NCBI RefSeq assembly: GCF_026965535.1
Contig: NZ_CP114039.1
Span: 1,736,001 to 1,800,000, forward strand
DNA length: 64,000 nucleotides
Direction: 5' to 3'
From: Corallococcus sp. NCRR
Lineage (GTDB): Bacteria > Myxococcota > Myxococcia > Myxococcales > Myxococcaceae
Under the pieces are notes generated by a model that saw nothing but the letters and a program-made list of their open reading frames with translations, ran no database searches and had not been told where the DNA came from. The position numbers and the translations under genes were made by a program. This document shows positions 35,003-43,583 of the stretch, in pieces. Every line of letters begins with the position of its first letter. Within the stretch, counting starts at the first letter, position 1.

Positions 35003-36928
35003 CTAGCGGAGGTTCGCGTCCCAGGCAATCAGACGCAGGTCCCCGCCCCCCGTGCCCGTCGTCAGGCGCACGGCGGTGACGACGAGGCGGACGCCCACGG
35101 TGGTGGAGGTGGCGGAAAGGCCAGACACGATGGCGCCCGCGCGCTCCTTGCCGGTGCGGCGCACCTTGCCGTCCGTGCCCACGTCCCAGGTGTAGACGCG
35201 CAGGTTGCCCGTGGTGTCGCGCACCGGCGTCACCAGGTGCTGGCCTCCCACGCGCGTCGCGCTCAGGTCCAGGATGGTCTCGCCGTCCTCGTGGTCACGG
35301 CGCACGAACTGTCCGGCCGCGGTGACGTCGAAGGAGATGTTGCGCAGCACCCCGTTGGTCAGGCGCGTGCTGGCCACCACCATCTCGCGCGAACCGTCCG
35401 GCACCATGACGGTGCTGAGGGCCACGTCCGTCACCGCGCCCGCCAGATGGCTGCCCCGCTGGATGAGCGTCTTCTGCGGCGTGATTTCCCACGCCGTCAG
35501 GCTCAGGTTCCCCGTGGGCGTGCGCACCGCAGTGACGACGCCGGTGAAGCGGTTCACGTCCCCGGCCACGCGGCCGTTGAGGACGGGCGTCATGGCCACC
35601 TTCGTCGCCTCCTCGCCGAAGCCGTTGTCCATGCGGGTCAACGTGTCCAGCGTCGTGGTCGTCTCCCAGGTGCTGACCTTCAGGTGGCCCGAGGCGTCGC
35701 GGATGGCGCTCACCACGCCCAGCCCCGAAGGCAGGGCGGCGACGTTGAGCTCCGTCGCGTCCGCGTCGCCTCCGGCCTCGCCCTTGCGCACGATGGCGCC
35801 GTTCGAGCCGACCTGCCACGCGATGAGCTTGAGGCTCCCGCTCCCATCCCGCAGCGCCGTCACCACGTCGCGGGTGCTGCCGGCGTGCGGGTGCGCCATG
35901 GCGATGGAGCTCGCCGCACCCGCTGAGGCGTCCTGCAGCTTCGTGAACTGGCCGCCCCCCGTGAGCTGCCACGAGCCCAGCGCCAGCCGCCCCGTCACGT
36001 CCCGCGTGGCCGTCACCACCATGCTGCCCGAGGACGCCGTCGCCACCTCCAGCACCGGGTCCCCGGTGATGTCACCCCGGCGCAGCAGCGGATCCGGGTG
36101 GATGGCGGAGGGGAACTGGTTGAGCGTCTGGTTGAAGAGCGGGTCGAAGGTGAGCGACGAGTCGAAGTCCACGTCGCCGTTCTTCCGCCACGCGTGGGAG
36201 AAGGGCAGCGGCAGGGACGTGCCCACCGTCGTCTCGCTCGTCATGGGTTGCAGGTGCACGTGCAGGTGGGGATGCGCCGAGGCGCCGGAGCTGCCCACGC
36301 GGCCCAGGAACTGTCCGCGCTTCACGCGCACCCGCTGCGCCGCGGGGACAATCACTTCCCGAGGCAGGTCCCCCACGCGGTCCTCGGCGTCGTCCACGTA
36401 GGTGTCGTTGAAGGGGCAGAGCGCCTCCGGGACGCTCCCGGGCTGGAGGTGCGCGTAGAGGATGATCTTCCCGTCGTCCGTGCGGACGTTCACGTGGTTG
36501 CCCGAGCGCGGGATGCGCAGCGGGTTGGTGGTGCGGCCCGGGTGGGGCACGTCGTCACCGCCGTACACCGCCGGCTTGAGGCCCTCCGGGGCGTTGCGCC
36601 AGCAGGTGAGCACCTCGCCGTCCGCGATGGCGGAGACGGGCAGCCCGTAGATGACCCAGTCGGAGTTCTTCGGGTCGGCCGCGTAGTCCGCGAAGGGAAT
36701 CTTCACGCGGGTGAAGCGCTTCGCGTCGTCGTCGAAGCGCACGGCTTCCAGGTCGCGGTTGTTCGTGCCGCCGTGGTCGCTGGCGATCCACCAGTGGCTG
36801 CCCTCGGGCAGGTCCGCGCTGGCGCCGGGAAAGGCATACGTCGTCTGCGCGGACGCGCTGAAGCCCAGGGTGGTGAAGGCCACGGCGGTGAGCCGGGCCA
36901 TGGAACGAAGGCGTGGGGACGGTGACAT
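35003..36928 (-). CDS. Secreted M23-like protein with seven propeller-type repeats
   Basis: 641 aa from ATG 36928 (GGGAGC upstream), signal peptide to about residue 28 (FSASAQ). Residues 95-235 form an M23 domain: GNHVNVRTDDG, YAHLQPGS, GRVGSSGASAHPHLHVHLQP; the HLH pair is kept, the first His-Asp site is not obvious. Residues 300-641 carry seven copies of a motif like VVTAxRDxxGxLxLxxW, about 50 residues apart (near 303, 354, 404, 463, 516, 565, 615). Seven repeats suggest a seven-bladed beta-propeller. It would be an extracellular wall-cutting or binding protein. Confidence 0.85.
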   Translation of the reverse strand: MSPSPRLRSMARLTAVAFTTLGFSASAQTTYAFPGASADLPEGSHWWIASDHGGTNNRDLEAVRFDDDAKRFTRVKIPFADYAADPKNSDWVIYGLPVSAIADGEVLTCWRNAPEGLKPAVYGGDDVPHPGRTTNPLRIPRSGNHVNVRTDDGKIILYAHLQPGSVPEALCPFNDTYVDDAEDRVGDLPREVIVPAAQRVRVKRGQFLGRVGSSGASAHPHLHVHLQPMTSETTVGTSLPLPFSHAWRKNGDVDFDSSLTFDPLFNQTLNQFPSAIHPDPLLRRGDITGDPVLEVATASSGSMVVTATRDVTGRLALGSWQLTGGGQFTKLQDASAGAASSIAMAHPHAGSTRDVVTALRDGSGSLKLIAWQVGSNGAIVRKGEAGGDADATELNVAALPSGLGVVSAIRDASGHLKVSTWETTTTLDTLTRMDNGFGEEATKVAMTPVLNGRVAGDVNRFTGVVTAVRTPTGNLSLTAWEITPQKTLIQRGSHLAGAVTDVALSTVMVPDGSREMVVASTRLTNGVLRNISFDVTAAGQFVRRDHEDGETILDLSATRVGGQHLVTPVRDTTGNLRVYTWDVGTDGKVRRTGKERAGAIVSGLSATSTTVGVRLVVTAVRLTTGTGGGDLRLIAWDANLR

Positions 36929-37040
36929 GGGGTTGCTCCCAATGGTGGCGCCCGGCGGCCGTGAGGGCCCTCCCGGTTTCGCGCCTGTCCCCACCCAACG
37001 GAAATGCCCCTTTTTTCCCCTCACCCCCTCCGCGCGGTTT

Positions 37041-37784
37041 TCAGACCATGCCGCCGTTGGCGCGGAGTGTCTGTCCGTTGATCCACCCGCCCTCCGGGCC
37101 CGCGAGGAATGCGACGGACGCGGCGATGTCCTCCGGCGTGCCCAGCCGCTCCAGCGGGTTCAGCTTCGCCATGCGCTCCACCAGCTCCGGGGACTTGCCT
37201 TCGAAGAAGAGCTCCGTGGCGGTGGGGCCTGGCGCCACGCAATTGACGGTGATGTTCCGGCCGCGCAGCTCCTTGGACAGGACCGCGCTCATCGTCTCCA
37301 CGGCGGCCTTGGTGGCGGAATAGACGCCGTAGTTCTCCATCCGCAGCCCGATGACACTGGTGGAGAAGTTGATGACGCGCCCCCCGTCGCGCAGGCGGCG
37401 CGCGGCTTCACGCAGGCCGTTGAACGTGCCCTTGATGTTGACGGCCACGTGCTGGTCGAACAGCGCGTCGTCGAAGTCCGCGAAGCGCACGAACTTCCCG
37501 ATGCCGGCGTTGTTCACCAGCACGTCCACGCCGCCGAACGCTGCTTCCGCCGCGTCGAACATCCGGGGGAACGCGGTGGGGTCCGCGACATCCGCCTGGA
37601 AGCTCGAGGCCCGGCCGCCCGCCGCTTCAATCCTGCGCACCACGGCCTCCGCCGCGTCCCGGTTGCCCGCGTAGTTGATGAGGACATTGAAGCCGTCGCG
37701 AGCGAGCCGCTCCGCCACCGCGGCGCCGATGCCGCGCGAGCCTCCCGTCACGAGGGCCGTCTTCTTCTGGGTCTGGGTCGTCAT
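37041..37784 (-). CDS. Short-chain dehydrogenase/reductase
   Basis: 247 aa from ATG 37784 (GGAGAC upstream). NAD(P)-binding TGGSRGIG, the NNAG motif in VLVNNAGIG, catalytic Ser in FSTSV and YxxxK in YSATKAA, and the PGPTATEL block after it. Substrate unknown. Divergent from the LysR gene with 92 bp between them, the classic arrangement of an SDR under LysR control. Confidence 0.92.
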   Translation of the reverse strand: MTTQTQKKTALVTGGSRGIGAAVAERLARDGFNVLINYAGNRDAAEAVVRRIEAAGGRASSFQADVADPTAFPRMFDAAEAAFGGVDVLVNNAGIGKFVRFADFDDALFDQHVAVNIKGTFNGLREAARRLRDGGRVINFSTSVIGLRMENYGVYSATKAAVETMSAVLSKELRGRNITVNCVAPGPTATELFFEGKSPELVERMAKLNPLERLGTPEDIAASVAFLAGPEGGWINGQTLRANGGMV

Positions 37785-37876
37785 GGGTCCGTCTCCTTCA
37801 GGTGGGGACAAGATGGACCTTTCCGCTCCACGGATAATCGGGTTTGTTCCGGCATCACTGTTCGACAAGGCGGACA

Positions 37877-38767
37877 ATGGACCGGTTCGACGCCATGAAG
37901 GCCTTCACGCGCATCGTGGAGCGCCGGAGCTTCACGCAGGCCGCGAAGGACCTGGGGCTGCCGCGCTCGTCGGTGACGGACGCGGTGAAGCAACTGGAGG
38001 AGAGGCTGGGGGTGCGGCTGCTCCAGCGCACCACGCGGCACGTGAGCCCCACGCTGGAGGGCGAGGCGTACTACCAGCGCTGCGTGTCGCTGCTGGCGGA
38101 CCTGGAGGAGGCGGACGCGGCGTTCGTGGGAGGCCAGCCGAAGGGGCTGGTGCGCGTGGACGTGCAGGGGACGCTGGCGCGCAGGGTCGTGCTGCCGCGG
38201 CTGCCGGAGTTCCTGGAGCGCTACCCGGGCATCGAGCTCTACATGAGCGAAGGCGACCGGCTGGTGGACCTGGTGCGCGAGGGCGTGGACTGCGTGCTGC
38301 GCGCGGGGGAGCCCAGGGACAGCGACATGGTGGCCCGCCGCGTGGCGCTGCTGGAGGAGGTGACGTGCGCGTCTCCGGCCTACCTGGCGCGGCACGGCGT
38401 GCCGGAGAGCGTCGAGGCGCTCCAGCATGGGCACCGCATGGTGGGCTTCCGCTCGTCACTGACGGGGAGCCTGATTCCGCTGGAGTTCACGGTGGGCGGC
38501 GAGGTGCGCCACGTCGTGCTGCCCACCACGATGTCCGTGAACGGCGCGGAGACCTTCGTCGCCGCCGCGCGGCTGGGGCTGGGCCTCATCCAGGCGCCGC
38601 GCTACCGCCTGGAGGAGGACTTCGGGCGTGGCACGCTGGTGCCCGTGCTGCCCCAGCACCCGCCGACGCCCACGCCCGTGTCCCTGATGTACCCGCGCGA
38701 CCGGCAGCTGTCCCCGCGCGTGCGCGTCTTCATCGACTGGCTGACGCGGGGCTTCACCGCGCCGTGA
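37877..38767 (+). CDS. LysR-family transcriptional regulator
   Basis: 296 aa from ATG 37877. N-terminal winged helix (MKAFTRIVERRSFTQAAKDL, then PRSSVTDAVKQLEERLGVRL), then the periplasmic-binding-like effector domain. Probably controls the divergent SDR gene and itself, since the shared 92-bp promoter is the only gap. Effector unknown. Confidence 0.93.
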   Translation: MDRFDAMKAFTRIVERRSFTQAAKDLGLPRSSVTDAVKQLEERLGVRLLQRTTRHVSPTLEGEAYYQRCVSLLADLEEADAAFVGGQPKGLVRVDVQGTLARRVVLPRLPEFLERYPGIELYMSEGDRLVDLVREGVDCVLRAGEPRDSDMVARRVALLEEVTCASPAYLARHGVPESVEALQHGHRMVGFRSSLTGSLIPLEFTVGGEVRHVVLPTTMSVNGAETFVAAARLGLGLIQAPRYRLEEDFGRGTLVPVLPQHPPTPTPVSLMYPRDRQLSPRVRVFIDWLTRGFTAP

Positions 38768-38779
38768 AGCGTGGAGCGC

Positions 38780-39352
38780 TCAGCCCAGCTTCAAGCCCTT
38801 GGGGCGGGCCTGGAGCCGGTCCACGTAGGCCTCCAGCTTCGGGCGCCCCGTCGAACCGCCCAGCATGCGCTGGTAGATGAACATGGAGCCGATCATCACG
38901 TCCGCGGCGGTGAACCAGTCACCGAAGAGGTAGGGGCCGTCCCCCAGCTCGCGCTCCACGGCGTCCAGCGTCTGCGCGTACTCCGTCCACCCGCGCTGCG
39001 GCAGCATGGGGGCCTTGGCCATGTGGTCGCCCATGGACGGCTCCAGCTGCGACGTGGAGTACACCATCAGCGACAGGTACCGGCCGCGCTCGGGCGCATC
39101 CACCGCGGGCGCCAGCTTCGCCTTCGGGTACTTGTCCGCGACGTAGAGACAGAGGGCGGCGTTCTCGAACACGCGCGCATCTCCGTCCACCAGCGCGGGC
39201 AGCTTGCCGGCGGGGTTCACCTTGAGGAACTCCGGCGACTTCTGCTCCCGCTTCTCCAGGTCGATGGGCACGATCTCGTACTCGACTCCGGCCTCGTCGA
39301 GCATCCACTTGCCAATGACCGCCCGGCTGCGCGGATTGAAATAGAGCTTCAT
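38780..39352 (-). CDS. Glutathione S-transferase-family protein
   Basis: 190 aa. The N-terminal thioredoxin-like domain opens MKLYFNPRSRAV and contains VNPAGKLPALVDGD with the cis-Pro, then ENAALCLYVADKYP; the C-terminal helical domain follows (LFGDWFTAADVMIG). The active Ser is likely in NPRSRA. 18 nt from the preceding serine hydrolase gene on the same strand, so cotranscription is likely. Confidence 0.9.
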   Translation of the reverse strand: MKLYFNPRSRAVIGKWMLDEAGVEYEIVPIDLEKREQKSPEFLKVNPAGKLPALVDGDARVFENAALCLYVADKYPKAKLAPAVDAPERGRYLSLMVYSTSQLEPSMGDHMAKAPMLPQRGWTEYAQTLDAVERELGDGPYLFGDWFTAADVMIGSMFIYQRMLGGSTGRPKLEAYVDRLQARPKGLKLG

Positions 39353-39370
39353 GCAGGCACCTCTCGTGCG

Positions 39371-40828
39371 TCAGGGAGCGGCCTGAGCCCCCAGCTTCTG
39401 AAGCGCGGCCGCCGCGTTGGTGTTCTTCGGGTCCAGCTCCAACGCCTTACTGTAGTTCACGCGGGCCTGCTGTTTGTCTCCGACCGCGAGGTAGGCCTCG
39501 CCCAGGCTGTCGTAGACGTTGCCCACCTTGGGGAACATCTCCACGTTGAGCTTGAAGATTTCGACGGCGTCCGCCGGGCGCTTCATCCGGAGCAACTGGT
39601 AGCCCAGGCTGTTGAGCTCTCCGTCGGAGTAGTCATACGCGTCCGGCTTCGAGGCCTTCAGCTCGCGGTAGCGCGCGATCGTCTTCGCGACGGGCTCCTT
39701 TTCGACCGTCGTGCTCAGCAGCTCCCGGATGCCGATGCGGGGCGCCTTGGGCGGGATGCCGTGGAGCACGCTGAAGAGACCCGCGGACAGCTCCTTGAGC
39801 TTGCCGCCGCGGGCCGTGTTGTCCAGGAGGATGACCACCTCCCTGCCCGCCGGCACGCGGTAGATGCGCGAGCTGAACCCGTTGATGCCGCCGCTGTGGC
39901 CGATGGTGGCGAGCACCGTCTTGCCGTCGTCCAGCGGCAGCGGGTCCATGGTCAGGCCGAAGCCGTAGTTCTCCAGGCCGGGCGTGAACATCTTCTGCTT
40001 CAGGGCCTCTGGCAGCAGCTTGTTCTCATAGAGCGCGCGGTCCCAGCGGTAGAGGTCCTCCACCGTCGAGTACAGCGACCCGGCGGCGTACGGCAGGGAC
40101 ATGTCCAGGTAGGTGGCGTTCACGTAGCCGTCCGGCGCGAGCTCATAGCCGCTGGCCCGCTTGGGGAGCACCGTAGTGGAGACGTCGTAGCCGGAGTCCT
40201 TCATGCCCAGCGGCGTGAAGATGCGCTCCTGCACCGCCTGCGCGTACGTCTTGCCGGTGACGCGCTCGATGATGGCGCCCAGCAGGAAGTAGCCGGAGTT
40301 GTTGTAGGCGAACTTCGAGCCGGGCTCGAACTCCAGGTCCCCGCTGGCGAACTGCTTCACGAAGTCCGCGACGACGTAGGGATTGCGCGACACCTTGGCG
40401 AAGAAGTCCGGCGCGTTCGTGTAGCTGGGGATGCCGGACGTGTGGTTGAGCAGGTGCGTGACGGTGATGCGCGAGCCCGTGTCCTTGCGGTAGTCCGGCA
40501 GGGCCGACACCAGCGTGTCATCCAGCTTCAGCTTCCCCTCCGCGACAAGCTGAAGGATGACCATCGCGGTGAACTGCTTGGTCACGGACGCGATGCGGAA
40601 CTTCGTGTCCGGGGTGTTGGGCACGTTCCATTCGAAGTTGGCCTGGCCGTAGGCCTTCTTCAGGATGACGCCCTTCTCGTTGGCCACGAGCGCCGCGCCG
40701 TTGAACTGGCGCAACTGGTGGTACTGCGTCAGCAACCTGTCCAGCTCCTGCGGTTTCGTCGCGGCGACCGCGGCTTCGGAGATGAACAGCAGCGCCACGG
40801 CCAGCACGCGCAACGGGTTCCAGGTCAT
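39371..40828 (-). CDS. Beta-lactamase-family serine hydrolase with TPR tail
   Basis: 485 aa from ATG 40828 (GGGAGAGAG upstream), signal peptide to about 22. Class C-type fold: Ser81-x-x-Lys84 in SVTK, YNN (YNNSGYFLLG), and the HSG triad (GHSGGINGF). The last 75 residues form TPR units (GNVYDSLGEAYLAVGDKQQA, ALELDPKNT). Likely a peptidoglycan-acting or esterase enzyme in the periplasm, not a true drug lactamase. Confidence 0.9.
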   Translation of the reverse strand: MTWNPLRVLAVALLFISEAAVAATKPQELDRLLTQYHQLRQFNGAALVANEKGVILKKAYGQANFEWNVPNTPDTKFRIASVTKQFTAMVILQLVAEGKLKLDDTLVSALPDYRKDTGSRITVTHLLNHTSGIPSYTNAPDFFAKVSRNPYVVADFVKQFASGDLEFEPGSKFAYNNSGYFLLGAIIERVTGKTYAQAVQERIFTPLGMKDSGYDVSTTVLPKRASGYELAPDGYVNATYLDMSLPYAAGSLYSTVEDLYRWDRALYENKLLPEALKQKMFTPGLENYGFGLTMDPLPLDDGKTVLATIGHSGGINGFSSRIYRVPAGREVVILLDNTARGGKLKELSAGLFSVLHGIPPKAPRIGIRELLSTTVEKEPVAKTIARYRELKASKPDAYDYSDGELNSLGYQLLRMKRPADAVEIFKLNVEMFPKVGNVYDSLGEAYLAVGDKQQARVNYSKALELDPKNTNAAAALQKLGAQAAP

Positions 40829-40884
40829 TCGCTCTCTCCCACGCATGAGCCTACCTACGCCCCGTTGGCGGGGCGATTGCATCC

Positions 40885-43500
40885 TCAGGCGGTGTCGAAG
40901 CGGCGGAAGAACCAGCGGTTGAGCCCCCACGCGCAGCCCAGGTACAGCGCCACCAGCGCGCCCAGCGACGCGAGGATGGCGGGCGGCGGCGGCACGAAGC
41001 CGAAGTAGTGCCCCAGCGGCGTGAAGGGCAGCACGCAGGCCACCGCCACCGCGCCCAGCGAGGACAGCACCAGGAGCCGCGCGGGGGGACTGCGCGCCGA
41101 GCCACCCCGGGTGCGGATGATGAAGATGACCAGCACCTGCGTGGTCAGCGACTCCATGAACCAGCCCGTCTGGAAGAGCGGCGCGTCGGCCCGGAAGCCG
41201 TGCAGCAGCACCGTGAAGGTGGCCGCGTCGAAGAGCGAGCTGAGCGTGCCGAACACCGCCATGTAGAGGCGCACGAAGCGCAGGTCCCAGCGGGGAGGCC
41301 GCGCGAGCTGCTCCGCGTCCACCGTGTCCAGCGGGATGGCCAGCTCCGACACGTCGTACAGCATGTTGTTGAGGAGGATCTGGATGGGCAGCATGGGCAG
41401 GAACGGCAGCACCAGCGACGCCAGGGCCATGCTCAGCATGTTGCCGAAGTTGGAGCTGGTCCCCATGCGGATGTACTTCATGACGTTGCCGAAGGTGCGC
41501 CGCCCCTCCTGGACGCCGTCGTGCAGGACGCCCAGCTCCTGGCGCAGCAGGAGCAGCGCCGCGGCCTCGCGCGCGACGTCCACCGCACCCGCGACGGAGA
41601 TGCCCACGTCCGCCTCGTGCAGCGACGGCGCGTCGTTGATGCCGTCCCCCAGGTAGCCCACCACGTGGCCGCGCTGCCGCAGCGCGCGCAGGATGCGGCT
41701 CTTCTGCGAGGGGGACACGCGCGCGAAGACGGTGGTGTCCTCCGCCCGCGCGCGCAGGCCCGGGTCGTCCAGCAGGGCCAGCTCCGCGCCGGTGAGCACG
41801 CCCCGCACCTCCAGCCCCAGCTCCTGGCAGACATGCACCGCCACGCGCGCGTTGTCGCCCGTCACCACCTTCACCGCGACGCCCGCCGCGTGCAGCGCCG
41901 CCAGCGCGGGCCGGGCGCTCTGCTTGGGCGGATCCAGGAAGGAGGCGAAGCCCGCGAAGACGAGGCCCGTCTCATCTTCCGGGGACAGCGGCTCGCGCTG
42001 GGACGGGACGTCGCGCCAGGCCAGCCCCAGCACCCGGAAGCCCTGTTCGCCCAGGGTATCGGCGCGGGCTTGCAGCGCCTCCCGCTCGACCGCGTCCAGG
42101 GCTCGCGGCGGACCCTCCGGGGCTTCCCACGCTTCGCAGCGGGACAGCAGGGCCTCCGGCGCGCCCTTCACCACCAGGACGCGGCGGCCGTCCTTCTCCA
42201 GCAGCACGGACACGCGGCGGCGCTCGAAGTCGAAGGGCAGCTCGTCCTGCTTGCGCCAGCCCTGCGCGCACGCCACGCCCCGGGCCAGGATGGCCTCGTC
42301 CATGGGGCTGCGCAGGCCGGTGGCGAAGTGGCTGTTGAGGCAGGCCCACGCGAGGGTGCGCTCGCTGTGCCGGGAGGCGGCGTCCTCGGTGTGCTCCAGC
42401 CGGATGTTCGCCTCCGTGAGCGTGCCCGTCTTGTCGGTGCACAGCACGTCCATGCAGCCCAGGTCGTGCACCGCGCTCAGCCGCTTGACGATGACCTCCT
42501 GGTCCGCGAGCCGCAGGGCGCCCCGGGCGAGCGTCACCGAGACCACCATGGGGAGCAGCTCCGGCGTGAGCCCCACCGCCAGCGCCATGGCGAAGAGGAA
42601 GGACTCCAGCAGCGGGCGCTCCAGCGTCAGGTTCACCAGGAGCACGAACAGCACCATCAGGACCGTGAGCCGCATCAGCATCACGGAGAAGCGGCGCGTG
42701 TCCCGCTCGAAGGCGGTGGAGGAGACGGGCGCGTCCAGCCCTCGGGCGATGCCGCCCACCTCGGTGTCGCGGCCGGTGGCGAACACGAGCGCGCGGGCCG
42801 TGCCTCCCAGCACGGACGTCCCGGCGAAGACGGTGTTGCCCACCTCCGCGAGCGGTGCGTCCGCGGGCGCCAGGCCCGGCGTCTTCTCCACGGGGTAGGG
42901 CTCGCCGGTGAGCAGCGACTCGTTCACGGACAGCGCATGTGACTCCAGGAGGCGCGCGTCCGCGGGGACGCGGCTGCCGGTGGCCAGCAGGACCACGTCC
43001 CCGGGGACGAGCTCCGTGGCGGGCCGCACCTGCTCCTCGCCGTCGCGCAGCACCCGGGCGCGCAGGGCCACGGTGCCGCGCAGGCGCTCCGCCGCGTTGC
43101 TGGCGCGGTGCTCCTGGACGAAGTCCAGCGTCACGCTGATCAACACGATGACGGCGATGATGGCGGAGCTGGTCAGGTCGTGGACCACGGCCGAGATGCC
43201 GCACGCCACCAGCAGCACCAGCACCAGCGGGTTGCCCAACCGCAGCAACAGCTCCAGGGGGAGCGGCCGGCGGCGCCGGGACTCCAGCGCGTTGGGGCCC
43301 AGGGACTCGAGCCGCTCCTCGGCCTCCTGGGGAGACAGTCCTTGGAGTGGGGAACCCAGGCGGGCGCGCAGGGAGTCCACCGGCTCGCTCCAGGCAGGGG
43401 GCCCTTCACGCTTCGGTGCCTGCCTCCGCCGCGCGCCGGAGTGACGCGGGGGGTGCGCCAGGGGCCCGGTGCCCTGGCCGCTCGAGCGTTGGGCGCCCAT
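40885..43500 (-). CDS. mgtA: Mg2+-importing P-type ATPase (PIIIB)
   Basis: About 871 aa from ATG 43500; the start lacks a clear ribosome site. Ten membrane segments, TGEP, the phosphorylation motif CTDKTGTLTEAN, KGAPE, TGDN and the GDGINDAPSL hinge, and the PIIIB-type pattern in LPIQILLNNMLYDVSELAIP (C-terminal ion site). MgtA-type pumps import Mg2+ using ATP. It follows the PBP gene at 43584 by 83 nt on the same strand. Confidence 0.93.
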   Translation of the reverse strand: MGAQRSSGQGTGPLAHPPRHSGARRRQAPKREGPPAWSEPVDSLRARLGSPLQGLSPQEAEERLESLGPNALESRRRRPLPLELLLRLGNPLVLVLLVACGISAVVHDLTSSAIIAVIVLISVTLDFVQEHRASNAAERLRGTVALRARVLRDGEEQVRPATELVPGDVVLLATGSRVPADARLLESHALSVNESLLTGEPYPVEKTPGLAPADAPLAEVGNTVFAGTSVLGGTARALVFATGRDTEVGGIARGLDAPVSSTAFERDTRRFSVMLMRLTVLMVLFVLLVNLTLERPLLESFLFAMALAVGLTPELLPMVVSVTLARGALRLADQEVIVKRLSAVHDLGCMDVLCTDKTGTLTEANIRLEHTEDAASRHSERTLAWACLNSHFATGLRSPMDEAILARGVACAQGWRKQDELPFDFERRRVSVLLEKDGRRVLVVKGAPEALLSRCEAWEAPEGPPRALDAVEREALQARADTLGEQGFRVLGLAWRDVPSQREPLSPEDETGLVFAGFASFLDPPKQSARPALAALHAAGVAVKVVTGDNARVAVHVCQELGLEVRGVLTGAELALLDDPGLRARAEDTTVFARVSPSQKSRILRALRQRGHVVGYLGDGINDAPSLHEADVGISVAGAVDVAREAAALLLLRQELGVLHDGVQEGRRTFGNVMKYIRMGTSSNFGNMLSMALASLVLPFLPMLPIQILLNNMLYDVSELAIPLDTVDAEQLARPPRWDLRFVRLYMAVFGTLSSLFDAATFTVLLHGFRADAPLFQTGWFMESLTTQVLVIFIIRTRGGSARSPPARLLVLSSLGAVAVACVLPFTPLGHYFGFVPPPPAILASLGALVALYLGCAWGLNRWFFRRFDTA

Positions 43501-43583
43501 CCTCGCAACGTGGGCAGTGTCCTCCGGGGTGACCAGCCAGCGCGGGAGGGGAGCGCGGCGCTCGGAGGGGCGGCCCCGTGGCC

